Shown in pieces: positions 25,233 through 33,799 of a stretch of DNA of 64,000 nucleotides. A program made the translations under genes and the position numbers. This DNA comes from DATFLS01 sp964413425 (GTDB lineage Bacteria > Fidelibacterota > JAANXI01). The stretch is taken from NCBI GenBank assembly GCA_964413425.1, contig CAYPST010000013.1:1-64000 (forward strand). The letters run 5' to 3'. The notes beneath the pieces are model-generated. The model saw only the letters and a list, made by a program, of their open reading frames with translations, had not been told where the DNA came from and did not search any database. Every line of letters starts with the position of its first letter. Within the stretch, counting starts at the first letter, position 1.

Positions 25233-27010
25233 ATAAAACGACCGTCCAAACAAAAACTCAAGAAAATTTCACAGGGATTAGTGCTTCCCCCGGGGTAGCA
25301 ATTGGACCGATCCTAAAATTAGATCCCGAGAGGATTGTAGTGTCAAAGCGCCGGATCGAGCCTGCGGAGGTCGACAGCGAAATCGACCGGTTAAATCTTG
25401 CTCTGAAGCAGACCCGGCGGGATTTGCGGTTCATCAAGCAAATGATTGCCAACAGGATCGGGGATGATTACGCAGAATTAGTGGAGGCTCAACTGCTGTC
25501 CTTAAAGGATGAGTCGGTGCTGGATGAAGTCCGGAAACGGATTCGGGAAGAACTGGAAAATGCGGAATATGCCTATCAGCAAGTGCTCTCTGCTTACCGG
25601 GAACAGTTAGAGCAGTCGGACAACATGTACATGCGGGATCGGGCAGGGGATGTGTATGATGTGAAACAGCGAGTGCTGCAGCATATGTTAACCTGCAACC
25701 GGGGGTTACTGGAGGAAGTGGAAGAGCCGTCCATACTCGTCGCAAAGGAATTGAGACTGAGCGACATGATTATGATGGATCGAACCAAGGTGATGGGACT
25801 GGTGTCCGAAACCGGAGGACGGACTTCTCACGTGGCCATCCTGGCCCGGGCACTTCAAATTCCTGCGGTGGTCGGAGTGTCGAATGTTGTCGAAGTCGTC
25901 GAAGACAATCGCCCGGCAATTATCGACGGAACGCATGGAGCGGTTATCCTCTACCCGGACCAGGAGACGCTGGAGCATTTTCGAGGCGAGCAGGCGCACA
26001 TCAACGAGGTCGAACAGAGCCTCTATGCCCATAAAGAACTCCCGGCAGAGACACTGGATGGACGCCGGTTAGTATTGTCTTCTAACATCGGGCTGCCTGG
26101 AGAACTGGAAAATGTGCGCGCTTCCGGATCCGAGGGCATCGGATTGTACCGAACCGAATATCTGTATCTCGTGAAGAACACGTTCCCTGCCGAAGAAGAA
26201 CAATTCGAGGAATACAAACACATCGCTGAAAGCTGTGCACCGGATCCCGTCATTTTCCGGAGTTTCGATCTGGGGGGGGATAAAATCTCGGCATCTATGG
26301 AAATCGATGGCTTCCAGGAATCGAACCCTTTTCTCGGCTATCGGGCGATTCGTATCTGTCTGGATAATCCGCAGTTGTTCAAGACCCAGCTTCGCGCAAT
26401 CTATCGCGCCAGTGCCTATGGCAATATCAAGCTCATGTTTCCGATGATCTCTGCCCTGGAGGAAATCTTGCAGGTGAAGGAATTTATTGCGGAAGTACAG
26501 GAAGAATTAAGACGGGAGGGACGGAGATTCAGGGAAGATGTCGAACTGGGTGCCCTGATCGAGATTCCCTCCGCCGTGCTTATCGCCGATCAGCTGGCTG
26601 AGGAGCTGGATTTCTTCAGTATTGGTACCAATGACCTCATACAGTACACCCTGGCGGTTGATCGGGGGAATGACCGGGTTTCTTTCCTGTATAAAACCCT
26701 GCACCCGAGCATCGTTCGATTAATACATATGACGCTGCAGGCAGGGCATCGACATAATATCTGGGTGGGAATGTGTGGTGAGATGGCCGGTGATCCGCTC
26801 GCCATTCCGCTCCTGGTGGGGTTGGGTATTGATGCGCTCTCCGTGTCTCCCGTTGTGCTGCCGAAGGTTAAGGAGATCGTACGCGGATTGGATAGTCAGC
26901 AGTGTCGCCATCTGGCGGACACAGTGATGGAGTTTACCAAAGAGTCTGACATCGAACGATATTTAAGGCAATTTATGCAGAAACATTTTCCGGAAGATCT
27001 GAACCTCTGA
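25229..27010 (+). CDS. ptsI: PTS enzyme I (phosphoenolpyruvate-protein phosphotransferase)
   Basis: This enzyme transfers phosphate from PEP to HPr. In 593 residues it shows the N-terminal HPr-binding helical domain (about 30-140), the phosphohistidine domain with GGRTSHVAILAR (H201), and the C-terminal PEP-binding TIM barrel with GSEGIGLYRTEYLYL, DLGGDK and the catalytic cysteine in WVGMCGEMAGDP. All steps needed for autophosphorylation appear intact. The four-base overlap with ptsH supports a fixed 1:1 operon. The transferred phosphate may end on a regulatory EIIA encoded elsewhere. Confidence 0.96.
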   Translation: MNKTTVQTKTQENFTGISASPGVAIGPILKLDPERIVVSKRRIEPAEVDSEIDRLNLALKQTRRDLRFIKQMIANRIGDDYAELVEAQLLSLKDESVLDEVRKRIREELENAEYAYQQVLSAYREQLEQSDNMYMRDRAGDVYDVKQRVLQHMLTCNRGLLEEVEEPSILVAKELRLSDMIMMDRTKVMGLVSETGGRTSHVAILARALQIPAVVGVSNVVEVVEDNRPAIIDGTHGAVILYPDQETLEHFRGEQAHINEVEQSLYAHKELPAETLDGRRLVLSSNIGLPGELENVRASGSEGIGLYRTEYLYLVKNTFPAEEEQFEEYKHIAESCAPDPVIFRSFDLGGDKISASMEIDGFQESNPFLGYRAIRICLDNPQLFKTQLRAIYRASAYGNIKLMFPMISALEEILQVKEFIAEVQEELRREGRRFREDVELGALIEIPSAVLIADQLAEELDFFSIGTNDLIQYTLAVDRGNDRVSFLYKTLHPSIVRLIHMTLQAGHRHNIWVGMCGEMAGDPLAIPLLVGLGIDALSVSPVVLPKVKEIVRGLDSQQCRHLADTVMEFTKESDIERYLRQFMQKHFPEDLNL

Positions 27011-27021
27011 AAGAGTGACCA

Positions 27022-28080
27022 ATGCAATTTCAAAGTATCCAGGACATTCGTATGCAGTTATCCAGGCTTGATCCGCAGCATATGTGGGAGGCCATTGCCG
27101 GGTTCGATCATCAGCTCAAAGAGGCGGCGGAAATATCACTGCCGGCTGCTGATACTATTCAAACCGATCGCCTGGAAAACATCGTATTCTGTGGGATGGG
27201 AGGCTCGGCAATCGGAGGCGACTTGTTAAAGACCTATCTTCTGGCGGATCTCCGGATTCCCATGATTGTCAATCGTCATTATACGCTTCCCGGATTTGTC
27301 GATGAACATTCCCTGGTAATTGTGAGCAGTTATTCCGGCAATACCGAAGAGACCGTGCAGGCCTATCAGGAGGCACTGAACTCTCGGGCGCAGATTCTGG
27401 GGATTTCCTCCGATGGGAAAGTCCGGGATCTGTTGACAAGGGAAGGGTTTCCCCTTATTCTGATCCCCGGGGGGATGCAGCCTCGGGCAGCGTTAGGGTA
27501 TTCCTTCATTCCGATGGTCCGGATGTTTCACCGGCTTGGTTTAACTGATCGGGAGGTGCAATCAGAGATTGATGAAACAATTGGTTTGATAACCGATTTA
27601 AGTAGGAAATATCAGGAAGAGGAAATAGCGTATCAGTGCGCAGTAGCGTTAATCGGCACGGTACCCATTATTTATACGGATCCGGAACTGGCGGTGGTTG
27701 GCACGCGGTGGAAGACGCAGCTTGCAGAGAACGCTCAGATGCTCGCCTTTACGAATGAATTGCCTGAGATGAATCACAATGAGATAATGGGATGGAGTGG
27801 AGGGCAGGATGTTCTGGGCGAATTCAGTGTGATCTGGCTGACGGATTCCCACACCCATCCCCGGGTGCGAAAGCGCATGGAGATCACCGGGGGGCTGGTG
27901 GGACAGCATGCCAAACAGATGCAGCAATTTTCCACGAAGGGCACCGGCCTGATGAGTCGATTGTTCTCTTTAATCGCCCTGGGAGATTGGGTGAGTTTGT
28001 ATGCGGCGCTCCTCCGGGAGATTAATCCTACGGCAATTGATCAGATTGAACTGTTGAAAAATCGCTTGAATGATTCATAG
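27022..28080 (+). CDS. Bifunctional phosphoglucose/phosphomannose isomerase
   Basis: This SIS-domain isomerase interconverts glucose-6-P, mannose-6-P and fructose-6-P. It is the small PGI/PMI type known from archaea and various bacteria, not the classical Pgi. Key segments are FCGMGGSAIGGDLLKTYL (about residue 54), SSYSGNTEETVQAYQ (about 99, phosphate loop) and the C-terminal MNHNEIMGW with the catalytic Glu/His region. It follows ptsI by 11 bases and complements the phosphohexomutase upstream: together they link fructose-6-P to mannose-1-P and glucose-1-P. Its 352 residues are typical. Confidence 0.9.
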   Translation: MQFQSIQDIRMQLSRLDPQHMWEAIAGFDHQLKEAAEISLPAADTIQTDRLENIVFCGMGGSAIGGDLLKTYLLADLRIPMIVNRHYTLPGFVDEHSLVIVSSYSGNTEETVQAYQEALNSRAQILGISSDGKVRDLLTREGFPLILIPGGMQPRAALGYSFIPMVRMFHRLGLTDREVQSEIDETIGLITDLSRKYQEEEIAYQCAVALIGTVPIIYTDPELAVVGTRWKTQLAENAQMLAFTNELPEMNHNEIMGWSGGQDVLGEFSVIWLTDSHTHPRVRKRMEITGGLVGQHAKQMQQFSTKGTGLMSRLFSLIALGDWVSLYAALLREINPTAIDQIELLKNRLNDS

Positions 28081-28120
28081 GTTATGTGTGATATTAGAAG
28101 CAATGCAGAAGGAATGAATC

Positions 28121-28150
28121 TTGACATACGAAAATGAGGTTGTGTAAATT
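28121..28150 (+). promoter_or_regulatory. Putative sigma70-type promoter before the bifunctional nuclease gene
   Basis: A perfect TTGACA (28121-28126) is followed after 18 bases by TAAATT (28145-28150), a 4/6 match to TATAAT, about 31 bases before the ATG at 28181. It would transcribe the nuclease gene alone, in line with the 100-base gap after the isomerase gene. Confidence 0.45.
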
Positions 28151-28180
28151 TTATACCAATTCTAAAGGAAGTGACGGATT

Positions 28181-28768
28181 ATGGTTGAAGTAGAAGTCGC
28201 AAAAATAGCATTTTATCCTCCTAGTAAGGGCTACGCCGTGCTCTTACATGAGGTGGGGAGCGATAGACAACTACCGGTCATCGTCGGCGCATTTGAAGCC
28301 CAGGCTATTGCTCTGGCGCTGGAAGGAATGAAGATGCCACGGCCGATGACCCACGATCTTATCAGCACCATTCTGGACGATCTGGGTGTGGATGTGAGAG
28401 AAGTCGTGATTACGGATCTCATAGATGGGACCTTCTATGCCAAGATATTCCTTGAAGGCTATGATTACGAAAATAAGTCGATTGATTCCCGGCCCAGTGA
28501 TGCCATTGCCATTGCGCTGAGAGTGGGAGCCACGGTATATGTCGAAGATATTGTAATGCAGGAGGCAGGAGTCATTGCCGAAGATCTGGACGAAGTCACC
28601 GAGGAAAGCGAAGAATTCAGCGAGGAAAATATACCTGAAAAGAAATCAACCGAACAAACGTTGAGTGAATTACAGGATGCGCTGAAAAAGGCTATTGATG
28701 CAGAGGAGTATGAGAAGGCGGCGAAACTTCGGGATAAAATCCAGCAGATAGAGGGACAGAAGAATTAG
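28181..28768 (+). CDS. Bifunctional nuclease (DUF151) with C-terminal UVR motif
   Basis: The N-terminal domain (about 1-135) matches the bifunctional nuclease family (DUF151), whose plant members cut RNA and DNA and which is common in bacteria with unclear role. Typical segments are YAVLLHEVGSDRQLPVIVG, RPMTHDLISTILDDLG and DSRPSDAIAIALR. A linker of acidic residues leads to a UvrB/UvrC (UVR) motif at about 163-193 (ELQDALKKAIDAEEYEKAA), a helical hairpin used for protein contacts. The ATG at 28181 has an AAGGAAGTG ribosome-binding site. The gene converges on rnc. Confidence 0.88.
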   Translation: MVEVEVAKIAFYPPSKGYAVLLHEVGSDRQLPVIVGAFEAQAIALALEGMKMPRPMTHDLISTILDDLGVDVREVVITDLIDGTFYAKIFLEGYDYENKSIDSRPSDAIAIALRVGATVYVEDIVMQEAGVIAEDLDEVTEESEEFSEENIPEKKSTEQTLSELQDALKKAIDAEEYEKAAKLRDKIQQIEGQKN

Positions 28769-28813
28769 AGATAAACCAGGAAGTATTATGTTGCTATATT
28801 CTTTCCGATTAGT

Positions 28814-29560
28814 TTAGTTGTGTCCCATTTTTTCTTCTAACATATGGAGGGTCTTCCGGGCAGCAATTTGCCCTGCTTTTTTCTTTGAGCTGCCCTCGCC
28901 GATGCCGTAAGTTTTGCCTTGCAGACTCACTCCGATAGTATAAATCCGGGAATGATCCGGTCCCGACTTGCGATGGATTTTAAATTCGGGAGAGGGGAGA
29001 TTGTGGGCATGACAAAATTCAATCAACTCCCCTTTATAATTGATCTCTTGGGATACCGTTTGATCCGGAATTTCGGGGGTGAGGGGGAATAGATGATACA
29101 CAACCTTCTCTGCGGCTTGAATGCCTCCGTCCAGATAAATAGCCCCGATGATTGCTTCTACCACGTCGCTGAGTACGGCCTCTGAGTGCTCGATAGGATT
29201 CTCCACCACGGTTTGACTGCGAATGAACCGGGGAAGTTCAAGGTTTTGTCCCAGCGAGGCCAGCGCCGATTTATTCACTAACCTTGCTCTTTTTTCTGTC
29301 AGCTCGCCTTCGGAATCGGTGGGATATGTTTTGAATAAAAACTCTGAGATAACGAGCTCCAATACCGCGTCCCCTAAAAACTCCAATCGCTCATAGGAGT
29401 AGAGCTGATTGGGGGTATTGTTGTTTAGTGAGGCATGTGTAAGGGCCTGCTTCAGATAAGTTTCATTGCGGAATGAGTAGCCCAGCTTCGTATACAGAGG
29501 CATCAATTCGATTTGATTTTGCGAAGGGAAAAATTTTCGCAGCAGTGTATTCAGTGCCAC
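28814..29560 (-). CDS. rnc: Ribonuclease III
   Basis: This double-strand-specific endoribonuclease matures rRNA and cuts structured mRNAs. The catalytic domain (about 20-160) contains the signature ERLEFLGDAVLELVISE, with a second acidic cluster in DVVEAIIGAIYLD. A dsRNA-binding domain follows (about 170-245, ending GEGSSKKKAGQIAARKTLHMLEE). The start is GTG at 29560 with no strong ribosome-binding site, 16 bases after fabF, suggesting coupling with the fatty-acid operon. The extra N-terminal 18 residues are common in FCB-type enzymes. Confidence 0.95.
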   Translation of the reverse strand: MALNTLLRKFFPSQNQIELMPLYTKLGYSFRNETYLKQALTHASLNNNTPNQLYSYERLEFLGDAVLELVISEFLFKTYPTDSEGELTEKRARLVNKSALASLGQNLELPRFIRSQTVVENPIEHSEAVLSDVVEAIIGAIYLDGGIQAAEKVVYHLFPLTPEIPDQTVSQEINYKGELIEFCHAHNLPSPEFKIHRKSGPDHSRIYTIGVSLQGKTYGIGEGSSKKKAGQIAARKTLHMLEEKMGHN

Positions 29561-29576
29561 GGATCGTGTTCAGTGG

Positions 29577-30830
29577 TTAGATTTTTGAGACCAGGGCGAC
29601 CGCGTTATGACCGCCGAAACCAAACGTGTTGCTCAGAGCGTGATTCACGACTTTTTCAGTCGGTTCGTTCGGAGAGTAGTGCAAATCACAATCCGGATCC
29701 GGTGTGACATAATTAATGGTCGGCGGGATGAGATGATCGCGCATGGCCAGGATGGTCGCGAGCAGTTCCACACCTCCTGCTGCGCCGAGCAGATGGCCGG
29801 TCATCGATTTGGTCGAGCTCACGATCAGGCCGTTTTTCGCATGGTCGCCAAACACGGTTTTTATGGCGGTGGTTTCGGTTTTGTCATTGGCCGGCGTGGA
29901 GGTACCGTGAGCATTAATATAATCGATCTGGTCCGGATTCAGGCGTGCTTCCCGGAGGGCCCGTTTCATAGCGGACACAGCACCCTCTCCGCCGGGCGCC
30001 GGCATGGTGATATGGTAAGCGTCTGCGGTGAATCCTATCCCGGTAATTTCGGCATACATATTGGCCCCCCGGGCCTTTGCTGCTTCGTACTCTTCCAGGA
30101 CTACCAGTCCCGCCCCTTCAGCCATCACGAAACCGCAGCGATCCGCATCAAACGGTCGCGAGGCCGTCGCGGGATCGCCATCCCATTTCGCCAGCGCTTT
30201 CATATTCATGAACCCGCCGACTGCCACCGGACTGATAGAAGCTTCGGAACCTCCGGCAATCATAATATCTGCATCGCCGTATTGGATATGTCTGACGGCA
30301 TTCCCGATTGCATGGGTGGCTGTAGCGCAGGCAGAGGCAACCGAATAGTTCGGCCCTTTGAGGTTATAATGCATGGAGATATGCCCTGCAGCAATATCGG
30401 AAATCATCATCGGGACAAAGAACGGGCTGATTCGGCGATGGCCTTTTTTAATGAGGACGTGCATTTGATCTTCAAAGGTGCTGATCCCGCCAATTCCGGA
30501 TCCCACAACCACCCCGGCTCGATCTGGCTCGATCTTGTTTTCATCCAGACCGGAATCAGTAAGGGCCTGGATGGCAGCAATCATAGCATACACGCTATAT
30601 TGATCCATGCGGCGAGTGATCCGGTTGTCCAGATACCGTGACGTATCCAGGTTCCGTACCTCTCCTGCAAAATCGACCGTATATTCGGAGGCATCGAACT
30701 TGGTGATTTTATCGATACCGGATTTTCCGGAGAGGAGGGTTTGCCAGAATGTGGTGACATCATTGCCACACGGGTTGACCGTACCTATCCCGGTAATGAC
30801 AACTCGCCGTTTCATCATTGGATCTGCCAT
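29577..30830 (-). CDS. fabF: 3-oxoacyl-ACP synthase II
   Basis: This elongating condensing enzyme of type II fatty-acid synthesis joins malonyl-ACP to acyl-ACP. The thiolase-fold active site is complete: Cys in ASACATATHAIG, His in NAHGTSTPAND and His in TKSMTGHLLGAAGG. The 417 residues are standard. The ATG at 30830 lies seven bases after the acpP stop. Later in-frame ATGs at 30818 and 30815 would remove five or six residues and are possible. It is the next-to-last gene of the fatty-acid operon. Confidence 0.96.
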   Translation of the reverse strand: MADPMMKRRVVITGIGTVNPCGNDVTTFWQTLLSGKSGIDKITKFDASEYTVDFAGEVRNLDTSRYLDNRITRRMDQYSVYAMIAAIQALTDSGLDENKIEPDRAGVVVGSGIGGISTFEDQMHVLIKKGHRRISPFFVPMMISDIAAGHISMHYNLKGPNYSVASACATATHAIGNAVRHIQYGDADIMIAGGSEASISPVAVGGFMNMKALAKWDGDPATASRPFDADRCGFVMAEGAGLVVLEEYEAAKARGANMYAEITGIGFTADAYHITMPAPGGEGAVSAMKRALREARLNPDQIDYINAHGTSTPANDKTETTAIKTVFGDHAKNGLIVSSTKSMTGHLLGAAGGVELLATILAMRDHLIPPTINYVTPDPDCDLHYSPNEPTEKVVNHALSNTFGFGGHNAVALVSKI

Positions 30831-30837
30831 GGGTTAA

Positions 30838-31071
30838 TTATTCGACTTTCTCATCGATGTACTTCACGACATCCCCGACGGTGGTGAGTTTTTCGGCTTC
30901 TTCGTCGGGGATTTCCAGATTGAATTCTTCTTCCATCTGCATAATGAGTTCGACTGTGTCTAAGGAGTCGGCGCCCAGATCATCGATAAATGAAGCATCT
31001 TCCGTGATTTTGCCGGGTTCTACTCCCAACTTATCCTGAATAATCTCTTTGACTGTGTCAAAGGTTCCCAT
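30838..31071 (-). CDS. acpP: Acyl carrier protein
   Basis: This protein carries growing acyl chains on a 4'-phosphopantetheine arm. The 77-residue acidic helical bundle has the attachment motif GADSLDTVEL, with S36 as the modified serine. The ATG at 31071 lies 10 bases after AGGAG. A GTG three codons earlier almost touches that site and is rejected. It lies between fabG and fabF, the classic arrangement, and the 5' gap of 32 bases carries a strong ribosome-binding site, fitting the high expression usual for ACP. Confidence 0.97.
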   Translation of the reverse strand: MGTFDTVKEIIQDKLGVEPGKITEDASFIDDLGADSLDTVELIMQMEEEFNLEIPDEEAEKLTTVGDVVKYIDEKVE

Positions 31072-31103
31072 TGTGTTCACTCTCCTTCTGGTTATTCTAT
31101 GGT

Positions 31104-31856
31104 TTAACTCATGACCATGCCACCATCAACCCTGAAAACCTGACCGGTAATATAGCGTGCTGCCGGTGACGCCAGAAATACTGCGACTCCGGCGATATCT
31201 TCTGGTTTGCCAATATATCCCAGGGGAATACGTGCAGCAAGTTGCTCTTGTTGCTTTTCCGTTAAGTTCTCAGTCATTTCGGTCTCAATATATCCCGGTG
31301 CAATAGCATTGACCGTTATGCCGCGGGAAGCTAGTTCCTGGGCCGCCGATTTGGTGAGCCCCAGAATCCCGGCTTTCGACGCTCCATAATTCGTTTGACC
31401 GGCGTTGCCGGTGATCCCCACCACCGAGGAAATATTGATAATTCGTCCGGCGCGCTGCTTCAGCATTTGCCTGGTAACAAATTTTGTGCAGAGAAACGTT
31501 CCTTTCAAATTAATGTTCAGAACATCATCCCAGTCTTTCTCTTTCAGCCGCAGTAAAATGTTATCCCGGGTGATGCCTGCGTTGTTCACCAGCACATCAA
31601 TGGATTCATACCGATCCAGAGTGGCGGTAATCAGGTGCTGGGCATCATCGGCCTGAGAGACATCACCGGGTATTGGCGTCACCTCTGCTCCGGTCATTTC
31701 CGACTGTATTTGGGCGGCAGCGTTGTTCAGGGTCTCCTCGGTCCGGCTGCTGATCACCACGTTTGCACCGCTCTCGGCGAAGGTCCGGGCAATGGCATAA
31801 CCTATACCTCTGGATCCGCCGGTGACGATTACTGTTTTATTATCCATATCGTACAT
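31104..31856 (-). CDS. fabG: 3-oxoacyl-ACP reductase
   Basis: This short-chain dehydrogenase reduces 3-oxoacyl-ACP with NADPH in fatty-acid elongation. The cofactor loop TGGSRGIGYAIA is near the N-terminus and NNAG is in the middle. The catalytic Ser-Tyr-Lys set is in NISSVVGITGNAGQ followed by TNYGASKAG. The C-terminus ends in the typical RVDGGMVMS. The length is 250 residues. The ATG at 31856 follows fabD by eight bases. Its operon position makes FabG assignment safer than that of a generic SDR. Confidence 0.95.
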   Translation of the reverse strand: MYDMDNKTVIVTGGSRGIGYAIARTFAESGANVVISSRTEETLNNAAAQIQSEMTGAEVTPIPGDVSQADDAQHLITATLDRYESIDVLVNNAGITRDNILLRLKEKDWDDVLNINLKGTFLCTKFVTRQMLKQRAGRIINISSVVGITGNAGQTNYGASKAGILGLTKSAAQELASRGITVNAIAPGYIETEMTENLTEKQQEQLAARIPLGYIGKPEDIAGVAVFLASPAARYITGQVFRVDGGMVMS

Positions 31857-31864
31857 GTGCGTTT

Positions 31865-32788
31865 TTACCCTTTGAATTTGACGATATCCCTGTAGGACGA
31901 AATACTTTCGCAGTCGACCTCTTTATTGATGCGTCTCATAAGGCCACCCAGTACCGTTCCCGGCCCGACTTCGTAGAACATGCTGGCGCCGTCCCGGATC
32001 ATATTTTGAATGCTCTGAATCCAGAGGACCGGATGATCCAGCTGGTCGATTAACGCCTGTTTCAGATCCCCGCTGTTTTGCAAGGCTTTCGCTGAAACGT
32101 TCACATAGACGGGAATGGATGGTGTCTTCAACTCGAGTGCGGATAACGCTTCCCGCATCACTTTTTTCGCCTCACTCATTAAGGGAGAATGGAAGGCACC
32201 GCTGACGACCAGTTCAATGGCTCGTCGGGCTCCGATGTCTTTGGCTTTTTCCATAGCCTTGCGTACTGCCTCCACCTCACCGGAAATCGCTATCTGCCCG
32301 GGGGAATTGTAATTGGCGGGCTGGACAATCCCTTCCGAGGATGCCGAAGTACAGGCTTCAGCGACTTTCGCTTCTTCGAGGCCGATAATAGCAGCCATGG
32401 TTCCGGGATGTTTTTCACCGGCTTCCTGCATGGCCTGACTTCTGATTTTCACCAGGCGCAACCCTTCTTCAAAGGTCAACGCACCCGCTGCCACCAGCGC
32501 ACTATATTCACCCAGGGAATGCCCTGCCACCATATCCGGTGTGACCGGATCCTGGTGCAGAAGTTCGTAGAGAATTACACTCAACGTGTAGATGGCCGGT
32601 TGGGTCACCTGTGTCTCGGTGAGCTTTTCCATGGGGCCTTCAAATGAAATACGGGAAATAGGGATGCCCAAAATTTCGTCGGCTTTTTCGTAATGTTCTT
32701 TGGCAAGGTCAAAACTCTCGTAGAGATCTTTGCCCATCCCTACGTTCTGTGATGCTTGCCCCGGAAAGATAAAGGCTGTTTTACTCAC
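31865..32788 (-). CDS. fabD: Malonyl-CoA:ACP transacylase
   Basis: This enzyme loads malonate from CoA to ACP. The alpha/beta-hydrolase-like fold begins FIFPGQASQNVGMG and has the nucleophile serine in GHSLGEYSALVAAG. The arginine and histidine of the active site lie in the QAMQEAG and SGAFHSPLM regions. The start is GTG at 32788 with a strong GAGGAGGA ribosome-binding site. The length of 307 residues is normal. It lies between fabH and fabG. Confidence 0.96.
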   Translation of the reverse strand: MSKTAFIFPGQASQNVGMGKDLYESFDLAKEHYEKADEILGIPISRISFEGPMEKLTETQVTQPAIYTLSVILYELLHQDPVTPDMVAGHSLGEYSALVAAGALTFEEGLRLVKIRSQAMQEAGEKHPGTMAAIIGLEEAKVAEACTSASSEGIVQPANYNSPGQIAISGEVEAVRKAMEKAKDIGARRAIELVVSGAFHSPLMSEAKKVMREALSALELKTPSIPVYVNVSAKALQNSGDLKQALIDQLDHPVLWIQSIQNMIRDGASMFYEVGPGTVLGGLMRRINKEVDCESISSYRDIVKFKG

Positions 32789-32803
32789 GATCCTCCTCGA
32801 TCT

Positions 32804-33796
32804 TTATTGCCCCCAGCGTAGTAATGTGGCCCCCCAGGTGAAACCAGCGCCAAACGTAGAGAAGACAATATAGTCTCCCTCCTGCAGGCGCCCGTCTTTA
32901 ATAATCTCATGTAATCCCAGGGGAATGGTTGCGGCAGTCGTGTTCGCATATTTATCGATATTTATAACGACCTGCTCTTCCCGTAAGCCCATCTTTCTTG
33001 CGGTTGCATCGATGATACGTTTATTGGCCTGATGCGGGATGAAAAATCCAATATCTTTCCCTTCCAGATTATTGCGCTCTAACATTGTCACCGAAACCGC
33101 AGCCATGCCGTTCACTGCAAACTTAAACACCGCTCGCCCATCCTGGCGAAGATAATGCAACTTATTCTCGACGGTGGCCTGCCTGGCAGGATTCTTACTG
33201 CCGCCCCCCGGCATCGTGAGATATCGTGCGCCGGAACCATCGGAGTATACCAGGCTATCCAGGATACCATACCCGTCTCTTTCGGTGGGTTCAAGGAGCA
33301 CGGCACCCGCACCATCTCCGAACAGAATGCAGGTGTTTCGATCGCTGTAGTCCGTGATGGAGGACATGGTGTCGGCACCAACAATAAGTACTTTGTCGTA
33401 GCGTCCGCTTTCCACAAATCTGGTGCCGGTTTCGATGGCGTAAATAAATCCGGAACAAGCGGCAGACAAGTCGAATGCCCAGGCATTTGTCGCACCAATG
33501 GCCTCCTGGATAAGACACCCTGTCGACGGGAAAAACATATCGGGAGTCACCGTAGCCACGATAATACACTCGATCGTTTGCGGGTCGATATTATATTCAT
33601 CAAGCATGTTCTGAATGGCGGCAACGGATAAATCGGACGTGGCTTCATCCTCGGAGACGATTCGTCGTTCTTGAATTCCGGTTCTGGTGCGAATCCACTC
33701 ATCATTGGTATTGACCATTTTCTCGAGATCAAAATTGGTGAGCACATCATCCGGCACATAGCTGCCAACAGCTGTAATAGTCGCTCTCATAGTCAT
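32804..33796 (-). CDS. fabH: 3-oxoacyl-ACP synthase III
   Basis: This initiating condensing enzyme joins acyl-CoA with malonyl-ACP. The Cys-His-Asn triad is visible: Cys in DLSAACSGFIYA, His in IPHQANKRIIDA and Asn in KYANTTAATIPL. The 330 residues include the typical N-terminal segment TNDEWIRTRTGI. The ATG at 33796 has AGGGAT six bases before it; ATG 33790 is an alternative. It follows plsX by three bases, coupling phospholipid and fatty-acid initiation as in many bacteria. Confidence 0.96.
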   Translation of the reverse strand: MTMRATITAVGSYVPDDVLTNFDLEKMVNTNDEWIRTRTGIQERRIVSEDEATSDLSVAAIQNMLDEYNIDPQTIECIIVATVTPDMFFPSTGCLIQEAIGATNAWAFDLSAACSGFIYAIETGTRFVESGRYDKVLIVGADTMSSITDYSDRNTCILFGDGAGAVLLEPTERDGYGILDSLVYSDGSGARYLTMPGGGSKNPARQATVENKLHYLRQDGRAVFKFAVNGMAAVSVTMLERNNLEGKDIGFFIPHQANKRIIDATARKMGLREEQVVINIDKYANTTAATIPLGLHEIIKDGRLQEGDYIVFSTFGAGFTWGATLLRWGQ

Positions 33797-33799
33797 GTG

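Noticed and set aside
29607..30641. A 344-residue open frame on the plus strand opposite fabF
   Set aside because: It lies wholly antisense to a complete fabF with all catalytic residues, has no family likeness and is probably kept open by the codon bias of the real gene.
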